DNA from: Tubiluchus corallicola
Taxonomy: Eukaryota > Priapulida > Priapulimorpha > Priapulimorphida > Tubiluchidae
Length of the DNA: 64,000 nucleotides
NCBI GenBank assembly: GCA_030141605.1
Contig: JAQGDQ010000022.1
Coordinates: 620,001-684,000 of the forward strand
Reading direction: 5' to 3'
The translations under genes and the position numbers were made by a program. Positions 46,584 to 60,469 of the stretch are shown here, piece after piece; position 1 is the first letter of the stretch; every line of letters starts with the position of its first letter. Under the pieces are notes generated by a model. The model did not search any database and had not been told where the DNA came from. It worked only from the letters and a program-made list of their open reading frames with translations.

Positions 46584-48561
46584 GCTAAGCCTTTTGTAAG
46601 TTGCATGTTTTACAAGTAGTAGTACTAGTGGTAGTATGGCTGAAATATGGTGTTTAACTCTTATGGTTGTTATTCCCAAAAATTCCTTAACTGTAATTAT
46701 TCACATTAAGACTGACAAAGTTCTGTAATTGGCGTTGTCACGAACATTGATTTCTGGCCTTGAACCAGCCTTCATAGGTTGTTAAACTGCTAGCCAATCT
46801 CAGATCAATGCATATTACTCGTTTGACTAATACATATGCTTTGATGACTCTGATTCGGACATTTCGAGTTTTCAGTGACCAGTCGAGCTGTTAATAAAGA
46901 TGTACAGGTCGTTGTTCACACTGCTGCGAGAAACCCAAATTGGCAAAAGTTCCTCCAATCCCCAGGGAAGTAGAAAACAGTATTAGTGGAGCAGAATTAA
47001 TCCTGCCCTTCCAAAAGCGTTCTAGATTAGCGACCGGCACTATATTCTAACTGCAAAACAAACTTGTTGAAGCTGAATTAACTTTAGAATGTTTGTTAGA
47101 ACGTTTGTATGGCTTAACATACAGCCCATTTGAAGAAATCGTCGAAACTGTCGTAAATGAACGATATAAACATAGCATGCAGAAGTCTCTCTTCCAGTGA
47201 GAATATGCGGAGTTTTTTGCAATAGCTGGGAGTAAGTAATTAAGTTCTCCTAACTTGCTAATGCACATGTAGATCTTCCCTATAGTGAGTCTAGCACATC
47301 AGTATATTTTAAATACCATGGATTCCATGTTTCGGACTAGCTCCAAACAAGTATGACAATTATTAAAACTTGAAAGTTAAATCTTACCTTAGTTACCTTC
47401 CATAGTCATAGACACCTAGAGTCGATCTTATGGCTTAAATAGTCTACAACATAATGGTGCAGAACTTTAGAAAAATTAAATTTTACCCTATGAGCTAAAG
47501 TATTGCACAGCCTTGGCTTCAGCGATAAAAGACTAAAAATGTTATCAAAAAAGAACTCCCTATAAATCTGTATATGCACTTAAGTGATTTCTGCACGAGT
47601 GGTCATATATCTTTATTGTTTATTACTTTTTGGTTCTTTTTTAACTAAGGATTTTATTAGTCCAAATCCTCACTCACAAAAATTCTGGAATTAAGTACTG
47701 GTATATACGTTTTAGTTAAATTAATTTACATAAAAATTATTTCAAAACAAATGTCAGCACATTATGGTATTTTGTAATTGTTCTTGATAAAAAATTTATT
47801 TCTTGTCTTTTTACATCTTGAGATCGAACATAATAAATTATTATGTAAATATATTCGTTTTTTCTTCATTCAAGAGAACTCACGTGTTCTTTGCTTTGCA
47901 AATTAGTGCAATTATTTTATTTTCTGTTTGTAACATAGGCATCTATATTATTTAAAATTTAATTAATGCATTAGTAACAGAGGAAAAACTACAAGTTAAA
48001 AATTAACACTGTATTATTGTTTTAGTATTTTTTAAAAATAACTTTATTGTAGTCAACAATCTGTGATTAAAAATATACATTTCACTTTATAGTCGTTCCC
48101 TTTCCCCACACTATTTAGACATTTAGCTTTATCAATTGGCTACATTCCGTATGTGTCATGATTATGTGAGTAATAAAATTCTCATGTCTTTACCGGCGGG
48201 GTTATGTTGGTGTTATGCTACTGTGTTATTTATTATAGGAGTTGCTAAGTAACATACGTATCTATCCGCCGTGCCTGATAAGAGCTACTATTGAGAAAAA
48301 CAAAGTATTTGCTTAATCTTATTTACCAATTTTAGCAATATAGAATTTTTTGAATCTAATTTGATAACCGCACTATTATATTTTGCGTTTTTAGCCAACT
48401 ATGAAGTTTATTTTGGGGTTTATTGTTGCGGCGGATAAATGTGGCAGCTATCGACATTCTTTGGCTCGTTGACTGTGTACGATTTTTGTTATCAACAAAG
48501 AAGAATAATCATAAATTTTATGTGATCTCTTTGTCTATTGAAATTCGTTGTTATTCTAGTC
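46584..48561 (+). other. Intergenic and MAPK15 upstream region
   Basis: AT-rich, with no coding exon recognised. It ends with the acceptor-like TTATTCTAG at 48559, two bases before the MAPK15 start codon. Confidence 0.5.
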
Positions 48562-51500
48562 ATGACCGATGATAATATTGAACCGCATATATCAAAGAAA
48601 TATGAAATTAAACGGCGACTAGGCAAAGGGGTGAGCAGTTGATGAAGTAAAATAATGTACCTAGGCTTTAGTTACATGTCTGCCTATAAATTTTTAGTTT
48701 CAGTCTGATTACATAAAAGTCAACTCCCTAAGATTAAAACTGACATAACGGCGTCTTTTTCTCGACTATGCATGAGGCACGGAAACCTGGAGAATTATAT
48801 GCTGTCTATGATAGACTGTTGTTTGATATATTGGTGATTGGACCAGCTGTTATACAAACCTGTATTTGTAGTTTTTATCACCTTTGTAGTTTGTAAATGT
48901 TTGTATCTCATGCCAAAATGCATTAGCATACTTTGCGAATTTTTTCTTTGACATTTGTTGTCATGACTGGGTTAGTGGGTTTTAGTTTGTATCAAAATGG
49001 AATTTTTTTGAAATTCCAGCTAAATTAGTTGGGTAAATTACAGTTTGTTCAAGCATTTTGTCAGTCTAATTTCAGGCACTCAAACTATTTTCTTAATTTA
49101 TGTACTTTAGTGATCAATTTTTGTGCAATTTTTTAGTTGTCTTATTTGTTGTTCACAGGCGTACGGCATAGTCTGGAAAGCCATTGACAAAGCAACGGGT
49201 GAAACAGTTGCCCTAAAAAAGATTTTTGACGCATTTCGAAATCGAACAGATGCTCAGGTAATAGCAATAAATTCCATTTTTATAATTCTAAACCAACTTA
49301 TGTAGCTGCACTTTTTATTTTGCTATCATATCATGTAACTGTAGAAATGGCTGAATTCATGAAACCTCTAACTTTTATGTCTTTTTTTTCAGAGGACATT
49401 TAGGGAAATTCTGTTCCTGGAAGAGTTCTGTGATCATCCGAATATTGTGACTTTACACGATGTTCTACGGGCAGAAAATGACAAAGACATTTATCTGGTT
49501 TTTGAGTATCTGGGTAGTAACTTTTTTACAATATTTCTCCCTTTAAACTTTAGTTTCACATTATGAACAGTTACTAATCATTTAAACTGTAAATTTGTTT
49601 GTGCTTCATCATCTCTTACCTTACTTTTGTTATTAACTATTGCTACCTGCATGTTGATTTTTTGCAGGTATTGATGAATGAATTATTGACTAGTGACTTT
49701 TTTGCTTTGCAACTTTAGCTAGGCAGAAGCTATAGATCTGCACTAAAATGATGTCTTTTGGTATTCCACAATCATCAGTTGATCGTGGTCAAGCTTTGCA
49801 AGTTGATTTTTATTTTTTTGTCCTTTTGAGTTGATATAATTAAGAAAAATACATGTTATATAATAAAAACTTAGTGAACTGTTACTACCTTGCTGTTAGT
49901 TAATCAGTACTGCAATATTTTAGACACAGATCTTCACAATGTCATAAAGAAAGGTAACATACTAAAAGATATCCATAAAAGATATATAATGTACCAACTG
50001 TTCAAGGCCATCAAGTATTTGCACTCAGGAAATGTAGTTCATCGTGACAATAAGGTAAGTTGTAAGGACAATTTACATGTTGTAAAATCTATGTGAAGTT
50101 ATAGATATAGAAGCTATATTTTGTAGTGTTTTTTTTACTTGGAACTATAACCATAATATTTAACCCTATGCCACTGGCAGTGGGATCCATGCAAAAATAC
50201 CCCAAGTGAATTTGTTTAATTATGTCATTTTGCTACGAAATTGCTAGTACCAGTTCTCATTCGCATTTAAATGGTTATTACGCTGCTGCAAATGGATGTT
50301 ATTTGACCTTTCATGCATTGCTTACTTTGATTATAATAATAATTACAACTCATTGGGGTGTGTTTTCACCGGCACTTCTATCGTATTGACCTTGTAAGAA
50401 ATACTAAATATTTTTAGTACATGCTAGCTGGCTTTGAAATTCACCATTATGAAAAAATGGCCTATATTAGATCTTGGAAACCTAATTAAGTTATGTAAAG
50501 TAACTAACTAGATAAAAACATGTCTAGTGATGGTTTTTCTTATACTTTTTCATGTATAGTTACACTTAATTAAATGTATGGCAAAACAGGAAAAGAGACA
50601 TAGATTTAGTGGTACAGTAGCATTTCTTGTACTGCTCGCATTCATGTGACCAAGAAAAATTGCTGGTGGCCAAGACTTAATTATTTTACTTTTATTGTAC
50701 TTTACTTTATATTAATGCATTTAACGTTTAGTTTTTATAGTAGAACTTGTTCTTCCAGCCATCTAATATCCTGTTAGATGCCGATTGTTCAGTGCGCTTA
50801 GCAGACTTTGGACTGGCTCGGTCGCTAACACAACTAGAAGAAGACGAAGGCGACGCTTGTTTAACAGAATATGTAGCAACACGGTGGTATCGTGCGCCAG
50901 AGATTTTACTTGGCTGCCATCGGTAAGCTGCTAAAAGCAAGCTCATCAAGTTAACGTAGTTGTATAGCTTGATTATTATTTTATGAACAAGGCTAAAATG
51001 TAGAACATGCAGTTTCGGAAAGGTCTATAGACATATCTAAATTGCATTAAATATAGGATAACTTACCCTGCTTTACTGCAACTTGCTTTGTAGATAAGTG
51101 AACTATCTTAGCTCTTGTGTAACTATAAAATAACTGTCGTTAGTCCTCAATCTACCTTCTTTGCCAACAGTCTCCTCCAAAACGGAAGCTTAACATTGGA
51201 CAAATATATCATTATTTGCCTTCTCGGTAAAATGAATAATTTCATTGCAGATATATGAAAGGTGTTGATATGTGGAGTTGTGGGTGCATCTTGGCAGAAA
51301 TGCTACTAAATAAGCCGTTGTTTCCAGGAACCTCGACTATTAATCAAATAGAGAGAATCATGACTACTGTGGCTCCACCGTCTCCAAATGGTAATCCCAT
51401 TATTTGTGGTAGTTTGCTGTTATCAAGTTATATTAAGCATTTACCTGGTTTTGAATGTAATGGGTTTCCCATTTCTAAAATTATAAGTTAGACATTAATG

Positions 51501-54500
51501 CCTTTATACTGTAATATTTTTACAGAATTAGCTGTGATTGAGCAGTCTTTCTGCACGATGCACTGCTTTTCTATAGTTATAAATTTCTGACACTATTTAG
51601 TGATTTGAATGGGGCAGCCATCCTAATACAAAATTAACTAAGTGCATTAATGTTCAGTTTTAAAGCCAGATTTCAAAACAACATCGCATCTTCATTCCAG
51701 TTTAGAAACCATCTCATAAACTTTATTTCTTCAGAGATAAAGAAGTCAGGTTGTGGTTTTGATTCAGGCTTGTTTTTCAGTAGTGCAGTGTTTAGCTCTG
51801 ACTGTGCATTTACATGTTTTATTGTATAATTTAATGTTATCCAATAAAAGGCAATTGCTATGTTGTTGACTTTTGTGCATCTTCAGAGTTAATCTTGGAG
51901 AAATTAGAAGTGTGTCCAAATCTCCTGCTTTCTTACTAACTATGCTATGTTACTATGTTATTGGTTTCATGGCACCTTTAGGTGCACCTTTAAGTTACAT
52001 GGCACCTTTAAGTTACACCTTTGAGTTACCCTGCAAAAATTAAGAAGCATTTCAAAATTTTTTGTTGTATTTCTAAACTGTATCAATTGTATGAGCTTCT
52101 AAAACTCCAGCTGAGCCTAACTTTAACATTGTGCACCTTTAAAGGCTGATTTTCGTATTAATTTGTGTAGAATTGTAGACACTAGAATAGTTAAAATTAG
52201 TGCAAAATCATGTTTGTTTTTATTTAAACTTATCAAGGCATATTGCAGCTGTGTATTCAGCTTTGCTTTATACTGATGCTGCCTATTTCTGCTTGCAGAT
52301 GTTGTTGTGTTAGGGTCTTCATATGGTGCATCAGTTGTCGAAAAGGCATCAAGAAAGTAAGAACCATGACTCAGTTTATGTGTACTTTGTGAGCAATCTT
52401 AATTATGGTTAAAACCTTTGAGTATATCGTGAAATCATTGAGTAAATAAAGATGTTAGACTTGGAGCATGCATTGACATTTATGTTAGTGGCATATATTG
52501 TCAAACAGTTAATATCTTTATAGGCCAAAGAAAATGCTAGATGAAATCATACCAAATGCTTCTCCAGATGCTTTGGATCTTCTTTCTAAATTACTTGTTT
52601 TCAATCCGGAGAAACGACTAACTGCTGAAGAAGCTATGAAACATCCATTTGTTGTGAGGTGAGAATGTTTTGTTTTCTTTGTTGCATTTTAACTGTGTTT
52701 GTGTACTTCAGCTTTCTGTGAGCTGGAATCTAGCACCAAAACTTCAGTGTATACTTTTCAACATTAGCATAACACACCATTAATAATAATATTCTAAGAT
52801 TATTTTGTTGGTGATTGTATAGCACGACTGGACGCTAGCAGAGGACACTCAGCGCCTCACCTAACTCCTTGGTTGCAGATGTTTTGTTGGCTCTTTGAGC
52901 CTTCAAATCGAGCATTGCATTTTCTAAAACTGGCTGTAGGCAGTCATGTTTTTTAACTGAGGTGATTAGCAACATATGTTTAGTTAAAACTTGCAAATGG
53001 TTTGAATTGAATTTAATGACCAACAGGGATAAAGTGTATAACAATATATTGTACACAGTGCTATAACAAGTTAGTCCAAATTACAACATTATTGCTAACA
53101 ATGAGTCTGAACGTTTACACAGTTGAAAACACAGGCTTACAATAAACAGAATTATTGCACACAAAACCATGTTAGACAGTTAAAATGCATGATAAACGTG
53201 ACATTCAATTAGAAAAAAGAAGAAAGGGATACGAAGTGTTTGCTAGATTTATATGCATAAATAGTATTCATGTTTCAGTATTGTTGAACAGTTTCATTAT
53301 TTCAGCTACTGCATAAATTTATACTATCATGTAAGTTAGAATTAAACGTATCGCCTGAAGAACTAAAGCTAATATTAGTATACTGGTCCTGATAACATTC
53401 GACATAGAACAAATACGTAGCACATGATGCTCAGATTGTGTGGCTTGAGGATTGTCATCACATTCACATGTTCTTTGTTCTTTTCTAACTTAAGATTTTA
53501 TAAGCCAGAGGATGCACTAGAACGACTTGGACATGATGTTGTGCCTCCAGTAAGCGACCAAACACAGTTGTCTGTTGCGGAATATCGAAGTAGATTGTAC
53601 GAGGTAAGTGCACCTGATAAATAATTAATACATAATAAGATTTGAAAGTACGTAACATAGGTGTGTAGTACTAAAGAGATGAAAAAACGTAGTATTTGAT
53701 GTGTTATGAATGTTTTGAATAAATAGATGACTATTGATTATAATAGCCATTTTAAGAAATCCCTGTGTGAATGTACTTGTTTGTAATTTTCATTGACAAG
53801 TAAAAAGGTATTCAAAAGAATTTCCTGTCGATTTATAAGTATGTGTTTACTAATTAGCTGATAAAAGACAGAAAGGCCAGGTTACGGAGACGTCGCAGGG
53901 TGCAGCTCGGACCTCGCCAGTCCAGTACCCCTTCTAGCACTCCTACACCGAGAACGCCTGTAAAGACAGTAAGAGAAGAACTGTCTTCTGCAGAGAAGCT
54001 GAAGAATGAGACAAAGAAAGATGTTGCATCTGCAACAACAACCAACACAGTAGTGAATCAAAATGGCATCGGAGATGTAGCCAAGTCGCCAGTTGCTGAT
54101 AAAGTGAGAAAAACTCACGTGACGTTTATGAAGCCGAGACCAAGCACTGCTGTTGTTGTAACATCTGCACCACCAGATTCAAAGGCTAGACCAACGTCCG
54201 CTGTTACGCTTGCAAAGGTATGAAGGGACTTTCAAATTGCTGACCAAATTATATCAACGTGTGGTCTTGCTTAATTCTTCCTTTTTGATAACTGGCTATT
54301 TCTTGAATTCAGAGATCTCCTTAACTGAACTTGCTTACAAAAGTTGGAGAACACACGTATTGTATTCTTTGAAATTCTAGTAATTTAGGAAGACCTTTTG
54401 TAATTTTGAAGTTTATTTGTATTTATGTATATTCTCTACAGTTCAAATGAGTGACTCTTAGTAATGCACACATTTTCTTTTGATTTCAGTCACCGATACA

Positions 54501-55347
54501 GATGCCAAAGCATCGGATTGGATCGGCACCAACACGTAGCCATGGTCGAGTGTTTTCAATTAGTCAAACGCGAAACAGCAACCCTATTATACTTAGAGAT
54601 GAATTGAAACCTGCACACCACATTCCAGTAAGCATATCTGAAAACTTTGTTATATGTAGCTCTAATGTATGAAATATTTAGTGTGTTAGTTGCTGGAACT
54701 AGTTAAGTAATAAATGTTTACAAAAAAGCAATGACCATTTATGTAGATTAGCTGAATTTATGTTCGTCAGAGTAAGCTCGGTTTTATTTTACGATCATTG
54801 CTTGGGCTGATAAACTTTGCCTGTGTTCAGTTGCAGAAATTGTTTTCAAGGCAGCCTTAGTGGGAATTTGTTGTTGTATTTGACTGATTTTGTGAAGGTT
54901 CAGAATAAATGAAATCGCACATCTAATGCGTATTACTTTTGAGCCTGTCTGAACCTCTCTGTTTTCTAGCCCAGCAAGCTTCTTTAAGGGGTGCTTTGGT
55001 CTTGTTGTGAATGAGAACTGAGCTTATTCTGAGAAGCAGGAACAAGCAGTCCTTATCCTACAGTGCCGGATGTTGCGACAAGTGCGAAAACATTTTATTA
55101 TGTGTAAGATCCTACGGTCTTTTTGAATGATCTTCTGTAGTGTTTTTCTACATTTCTGCAAATTTTTTTGTTCTAGAATGTAACTCAAAAGAGAAGCACT
55201 ACGCCCATGTACGGACGTAAACAGTATGGAAACAAGGCTAACTTGTCATCCGAGACCAGTGGTAACCTAGGTAGTTATTCACGAACTCACGGAACTATTA
55301 GCGCTGCCGGGCTGGCTTCATTGCGTCAAACTCGATGGATTCCTTGA
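48562..55347 (+). CDS. MAPK15: Mitogen-activated protein kinase 15 (ERK7/ERK8)
   Basis: Twelve exons join in phase: 48562-48630, 49159-49257, 49393-49513, 49924-50054, 50759-50922, 51251-51390, 52299-52356, 52524-52658, 53495-53603, 53858-54217, 54490-54627 and 55177-55347. They encode 564 residues (human 544). MAPK15 is an atypical, self-activating MAP kinase linked to ciliogenesis, autophagy and secretion. Kinase signatures: glycine loop LGKGAYGIVW, VALK lysine K43, alpha-C E61, HRD 136-138 followed by NKPSN, DFG 156-158, activation TEY 176-178, ATRWYRAPE, and [29 protein letters not shown] and YLVFEYLDTDL are typical of MAPK15 rather than ERK1/2. The long basic, Ser/Pro/Thr-rich tail and its end (SYSRTHGT) resemble the human C-terminus, the regulatory part. 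HRDN replaces the usual HRDQ or HRDL; the catalytic Asp is kept. Confidence 0.96.
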
Positions 55348-57043
55348 GAAAATCTTAGAATTAGAAAATCTCATTAGTTCACAAAAATGTCACGGCTGCA
55401 AGTGTAGCAGTCCTGCTTACTTAGCTGCCATTTATGTATTTAAACTATTGCATTAATTGGGACACAGAGGCTGTGATCTTTAACACTAGAATCTCTCAAC
55501 CAGTAAAGCAATTATAATAGACTCTGAAAATATTTTTGCCAATTTTTGCATGAGGGTGCAATGTTTTTTTACAATGAAAGTACATAGCTGATCACAGGAG
55601 TGAAAAAAGTGAGTTTGTTGAATTTGTTGAAGTTACGATTACTGCTAATTTTTCAGTGCAGTCATTTTTGGTGATACATTTAGGACTGTAACATAGTGCA
55701 ATGATTTAGTACTTCTGTGTTATCTAGTCAATGATAAAAGAAATTATAATCACATGTTTTAAAATTAAAACCTTTTTTGACATTATTTGTGGTAATGGGT
55801 TGGGTGACAAATTTTGTATATTCAGAACAGCACTTCCTAAGTCATGAGTAGGACTCTCAACACACATGATTATTCAGATTTCGTGCAGCAGCAAACATTA
55901 CCAAAAATCAGAATATTTTAGGTCCATGCTAGACATATTGACTGTGTAACACACATATGTTTTCGGCATCATACATCCAGTGGGTTATACGTTTTTTGTT
56001 TGATTTTAGATAGATGTCAGTTAGAAAGTTGCTTGTATTATTAAGTGCAGCAGCTATAATTTTTATATCTTGCTTATATTTTTCTCATTATAGTATCTTG
56101 GACACATCCATATTGTATTGTTTCCCTGTTAAAGACAAGTTTTGTTATTGGGTCACACAAATTTTTTTAATGTTTAAATTAAATTAATCAGCAGTGTTTC
56201 TATCTGTTAAACGTAAACAGTCAAAATTATTGTCACTGAATTGTCATTTCGATTTTTTATGGTTTCATATTTGGTGGCCAGGAAATAAATCTTTTTATGC
56301 GGATCATGTGTGTTGGGGTCTAAAATGTCAATCCCGAAGCTGTTTTTTTGTGTTATTTTGATTATGTATAACTTTATTTTGTAAATCACTAGTATGTTAT
56401 GAAAAGGCAGCTTTCATATAAACTCCAAGTAAGATTCTGCAATATCAACAGTTTGTACTGTAAACCTGTGATATATGTAAACATATACTTGCCTACGTTT
56501 GATCTTTTCATGGTAGCATGCCAGTGTTTTAGTAGTACCCTCAAAAAGTAATGGCACTTAAGAGCAAATAAGTAAAACATGTCTGTATTTGCAACGAAAA
56601 CAAACCTGAATTGAATGCTACTTTTTGCCACAGCACATTCTGTGTGGGTCATTAGCTGAAGTTGAACATCACTTATGCATTTAAAACTGCATGTCACTTT
56701 TTTAGATAAGAAGAAGGACCAAAGAATTTATCCTAGTCACAATTTTGTATTGAAAATTCCGTCCAGTCACTTTTTTTAAATCACATCTTTACTATGTGGT
56801 AATTACATTTGTGATTTGTAAAGTTTAATATTTTGCTCACTACTAGAAGCGTTCAGATTTTTGAGGTTGAATTTTGTGAATATATATATATATAAATGTA
56901 GATCCGTCCTTGAATATGTGATATATCAGATAACATTTTCCTCAGGTGTGGTGATAGTTATTCAATTATCAAATGAAAATACTGTATTTATAGTGTTACT
57001 GTGTTTGTGCATGTGTGAAGTTTATAAAAAAAAGTAGAATAAA
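55348..57043 (+). other. Probable MAPK15 3'UTR with AATAAA at 57038
   Basis: No coding frame follows the stop codon. AATAAA motifs occur at about 56283 and at 57038-57043; the latter follows a GT-rich stretch. The exact 3' end is not determinable. Confidence 0.4.
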
Positions 57044-58997
57044 AATTAATATTTGTATTGTGCAAAGAGGTTTTCTTTGTTTGTTAATTTAATGATCACT
57101 AGGGTTTTTTATACTAATTATCACAAACAAGGCCAGCGGTCAGTTCATTGATAAAAGTGGAAATACAATTGCAAGACCCCCCAAAATAAATTGTTTTTAC
57201 TGACTTACCAGTGATGCAACAGATTTCTCGAAGTGAGGTTCTGGTTTCTAGTAGGATTCCACAGGTAAACAGGCTGGGGCAAAACTGGATTTATGTGAAC
57301 AGCCATTCTACAGCTAGGAATATCCAGGGTAAAAATAAAATAAACTGTAACAAAACAAATACCATAACCAAACGGTTGGCATTTAGGTGACTTGAGTTTC
57401 CATTTAAGTAGCAAATCTACTTTCATCCAAACATCTTTCTGTATGACTGTAAGACTAGGGATGGCAGAAAAGTTATTCAGTGTTGACCTTTGACCTTTGC
57501 CTCATGATTTTTGGTTGTTAAGTACACAAGTAAACCTTGCTATCTGTTTGTAAAACGTTCGAACTAGGGCTACAATATAACATACTTCCGCCAATCATAA
57601 ATTGTAGTATGGGAACAAAAAAGGGATAATTTGTAATGGATACAGAGTCATTAGGTTATAGTTTCACTTCCTTTTGCGGAGAATATCAAATGGAAGCTCT
57701 TGATTGAAATGTGATTTTGGCCTATCAGTTATGCTGACATCAGAGGTCATTTGTAAGTCACAGTGGACGAGTCATCTGTAAAGCTTGACAAGCATGATGT
57801 AGATGTACGGTAATCTACTTGGCAAGGAAGTTTTGCCTATGGAGACAGTTCATCTACATAGATGCATAAAACTTGATCAAAAGAAACGTGATGAGGAAAA
57901 GTCTGTTTGTGAAACGCGATTCATCTACATGCACATGAACCGTAAATATGCCAAGGACTACTTGTCACGCAACAGTCTTACATTTAAGTTTGCAGGTCAA
58001 ATTGTTGGCTTCACACTAGTCAATAATGTCTCTCGTCAATGTGAACTGAATGTCTGCATTCTTTAGGGGAAAAGGGACATCATAGTTTATGTAGATTGTT
58101 CAAAGTTGCTGGCCTTATGTATCAAAACTAAGTACGTATTAATGGAGGTTAGCAACTAATGACTAAATGTGTCACTCATTGCTTTGGTGAGTAATCTGAC
58201 ACAGTAACGTTCGGGTACATTGAACGGACTGCGAGCTATTATATAAGGTCGGTCCAGTTCTGATCACAAAGAGCTGAGTGGCTCGACTATATAGGTGGTT
58301 GAGTTTATAGCTCGAATGTCTCTGGTTCACTTTCGGTTTTTGCATTGCCTTTTTTGTCTTTAGAAATAAATTGTGAGTTTGACACATATTATAAGCGAAG
58401 TAAAAAATAGCATCATGCAGCATGATTACGTAGACCTGTGTTCATTGTTATAACTAATGTAAAGGTTTTAATGTCAAGATTCATTTTGATTTCGCGATTT
58501 CGAAATCGGGATCAATACTATCCCGGGATATGAGAGCCCTGATAAATAGTTTTAAACCTAGTTGAATTGTATCATAGTTAATAATTGATAGTTGTAGTGT
58601 ATATTCATTGATGTGGGCCCTACAATACAACATAAATAGATTGTAATTAATTCAGGTGTGCCTTTTGCTTCTTACACCTGCAGTGGACATGAAGAAATGT
58701 AAGCAGGTCAAGCAAAGGTTCCTTTGTACTTTCTGTTTCGCTTTGCACATAATCACAATAGGTTAAATGGAACTTAATAGAACAAAGCTTGATCGATGAT
58801 GTAGTTAAGTGACACGAATTTTACACTAACATGAAAGATACATTGCTTTACGCCACACAGGTAGTCTAGGTTTGCTCCAGATTAGATAACGAATTAACGA
58901 TCGCTACTAATTACTTGTAATAAGAACTTGCATTTAGGTCACGATTGAGGTTTCTAGTAAATCTTCGTGTAAAAACTAGCACAATTTAATTGCAAAA
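57044..58997. other. Intergenic, repeat debris
   Basis: An isolated 87-codon plus-strand frame at 57803-58066 has no recognised motif. A tRNA-like stretch (58270-58340) and a solo hAT-like terminus (58532-58541) lie here. No host gene is evident. Confidence 0.5.
58480..58541 (+). mobile_element. Solo hAT-like right terminus
   Basis: The sequence ends in CCCGGGATATGAGAGCCCTG, whose inverse begins CAGGGCTCTC, a common hAT end. It is preceded by TTTCGAAATCGGGATC. No matching left end or duplication was found. Confidence 0.4.
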
Positions 58998-59044
58998 ATG
59001 GCAGTTTTAAGAGTGCGACAGCGGATCACGGACACAAGCCATTG
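58998..59044 (+). CDS. Candidate first coding exon, unassigned
   Basis: An ATG in AAAAATGG context opens 15 codons (MAVLRVRQRITDTSH) and ends in a strong GTAAGT donor, with two bases of the next codon left over. It could be the first exon of the right-edge gene, but that phase does not join in frame to any acceptor I could find before the 61980 exon; most give an immediate stop. An intervening exon, a separate transcript or chance are all possible. Confidence 0.3.
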
Positions 59045-59189
59045 GTAAGTAATATTTCTGACAGACTAATCGGTTATGAATAAATTGTGGGCCTAATACA
59101 TTTGACAGTTAAATGAAAGTTTTGTTTGATGAAAATTCACGAGGGAAATAAAATTCATTGGTTAGTTTCGGATTCTGGATTTGCTAAAT

Positions 59190-59262
59190 TCTGGATTTGA
59201 ACCAGGGATTTCCTGCTTACATTGCAGATGCTTTTACCACTATAGGGTACAGCATCTCCCAG
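59190..59262 (-). mobile_element. tRNA-derived SINE head or tRNA pseudogene
   Basis: On the minus strand, an A-box-like TATAGTGGTAAAAG (59244-59231) is followed by CTGC-AATGTAA-GCAG, like an anticodon arm, and a consensus B box GGTTCAAATCC (59203-59193). The order and spacing are those of a tRNA. The acceptor stem is not intact, so I read it as a SINE or pseudogene. Confidence 0.55.
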
Positions 59263-60343
59263 TGGTTAAGACAGTCCAAAGTTCATCCCTTATAGCTGGC
59301 CAACAAAATTTCATAAAGTTGGAAAGCTATTAGAGAGCTTTAATATTATCTTCTAGCGCAACGTTATTGTAATTGTTGTGATTTCTAGCAGTTTTAACTT
59401 TAGTTAAAACTGCTAGACACAAGATATTATTAAATGTTGTTTGTAAGCAATATGAGTTAACATGGAAATTATTAAGGTAGGCCCTATGGGGCCTGTATTT
59501 CTGATCCTGTTACTCTGATGCCAGTTCTCTGAGCTTACCGCACCTGTAAGTACATTTACGTTTCAGAAACTTCAAACATAGAAAAATTTGCCGTCAGCAA
59601 ATAATTAAACATAAACTGTTTGCTTTGCTAAGATGTTATACAAGAGAATCGGTTGATATACAAAGCTGTATGGTACTGACTGCATAGCAATATTGAGGTC
59701 TTAACGGACGTTGGTACTCCCTGCTAGTCAAACAGTCAGCCTGAGTTACCCGAATTGGCAATCACTTGCTTTACAAGTTTTCTTTAAAGAAGAGTAGTTT
59801 GAATCGTCATCTATCAATTTAGTGATATGTGCCTGAAGCTAAGTGAGAATTCAAAAGTGACTTATGCTCTAGGTATGCAATGGTAATACGGCTTACACAT
59901 GTTTACGCATGTTGTTCAGGTGCGATCAGCACCATAACAAAACTTAACGCTTCTTTGATTTCACCTTGTGTATAATAATTGAAAGATAAATGAGTTTGCA
60001 TGAATTCTGCGTTTGTATTCATTGTGTCGGAGCATATCTATTGGCACGTACACTTGTGAACTTGGTAATTTTATCTGTGCGTTCGCGTAGTGCATTTTCA
60101 TGCATTTTAACTTTAAATTATGTTTGGTGAACGTAGTTAAATGCTGAAATGTTGCACATTAATAAAGATCTGGTTTAGCAACCCGTAGATGTAAACAAGT
60201 TTTAAACTAGTTGTAAACGAATTTTCGGACACTAAACGAGGTATGGCACACTTTGCATTGCTCGCTTATAGGTAGTTCTTATGCAGCATTTTTGAAAATT
60301 TGCAGTTTCGTAGTATCTCACCAAAATTATTTCCAATTTTTGT

Positions 60344-60463
60344 GTAAAAGGCTACCTATAGAATACAATATATAAATTTATAATAATTATATTAATTATA
60401 TATGTAAAAGGCTACCTATAGAACAAAATATATAAATTTATAATAATTATATTATTAATTATA
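60344..60463. repeat. 60-bp two-copy tandem duplication
   Basis: GTAAAAGGCTACCTATAGAA at 60344 repeats at 60404, each followed by the same AT-rich stretch. Confidence 0.9.
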
Positions 60464-60469
60464 TTTATA

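Noticed and set aside
57803-58066. 87-codon plus-strand frame with several Cys and Arg
   Set aside because: No recognised motif, no splice or promoter support, and it is surrounded by repeat debris; kept only as a note.
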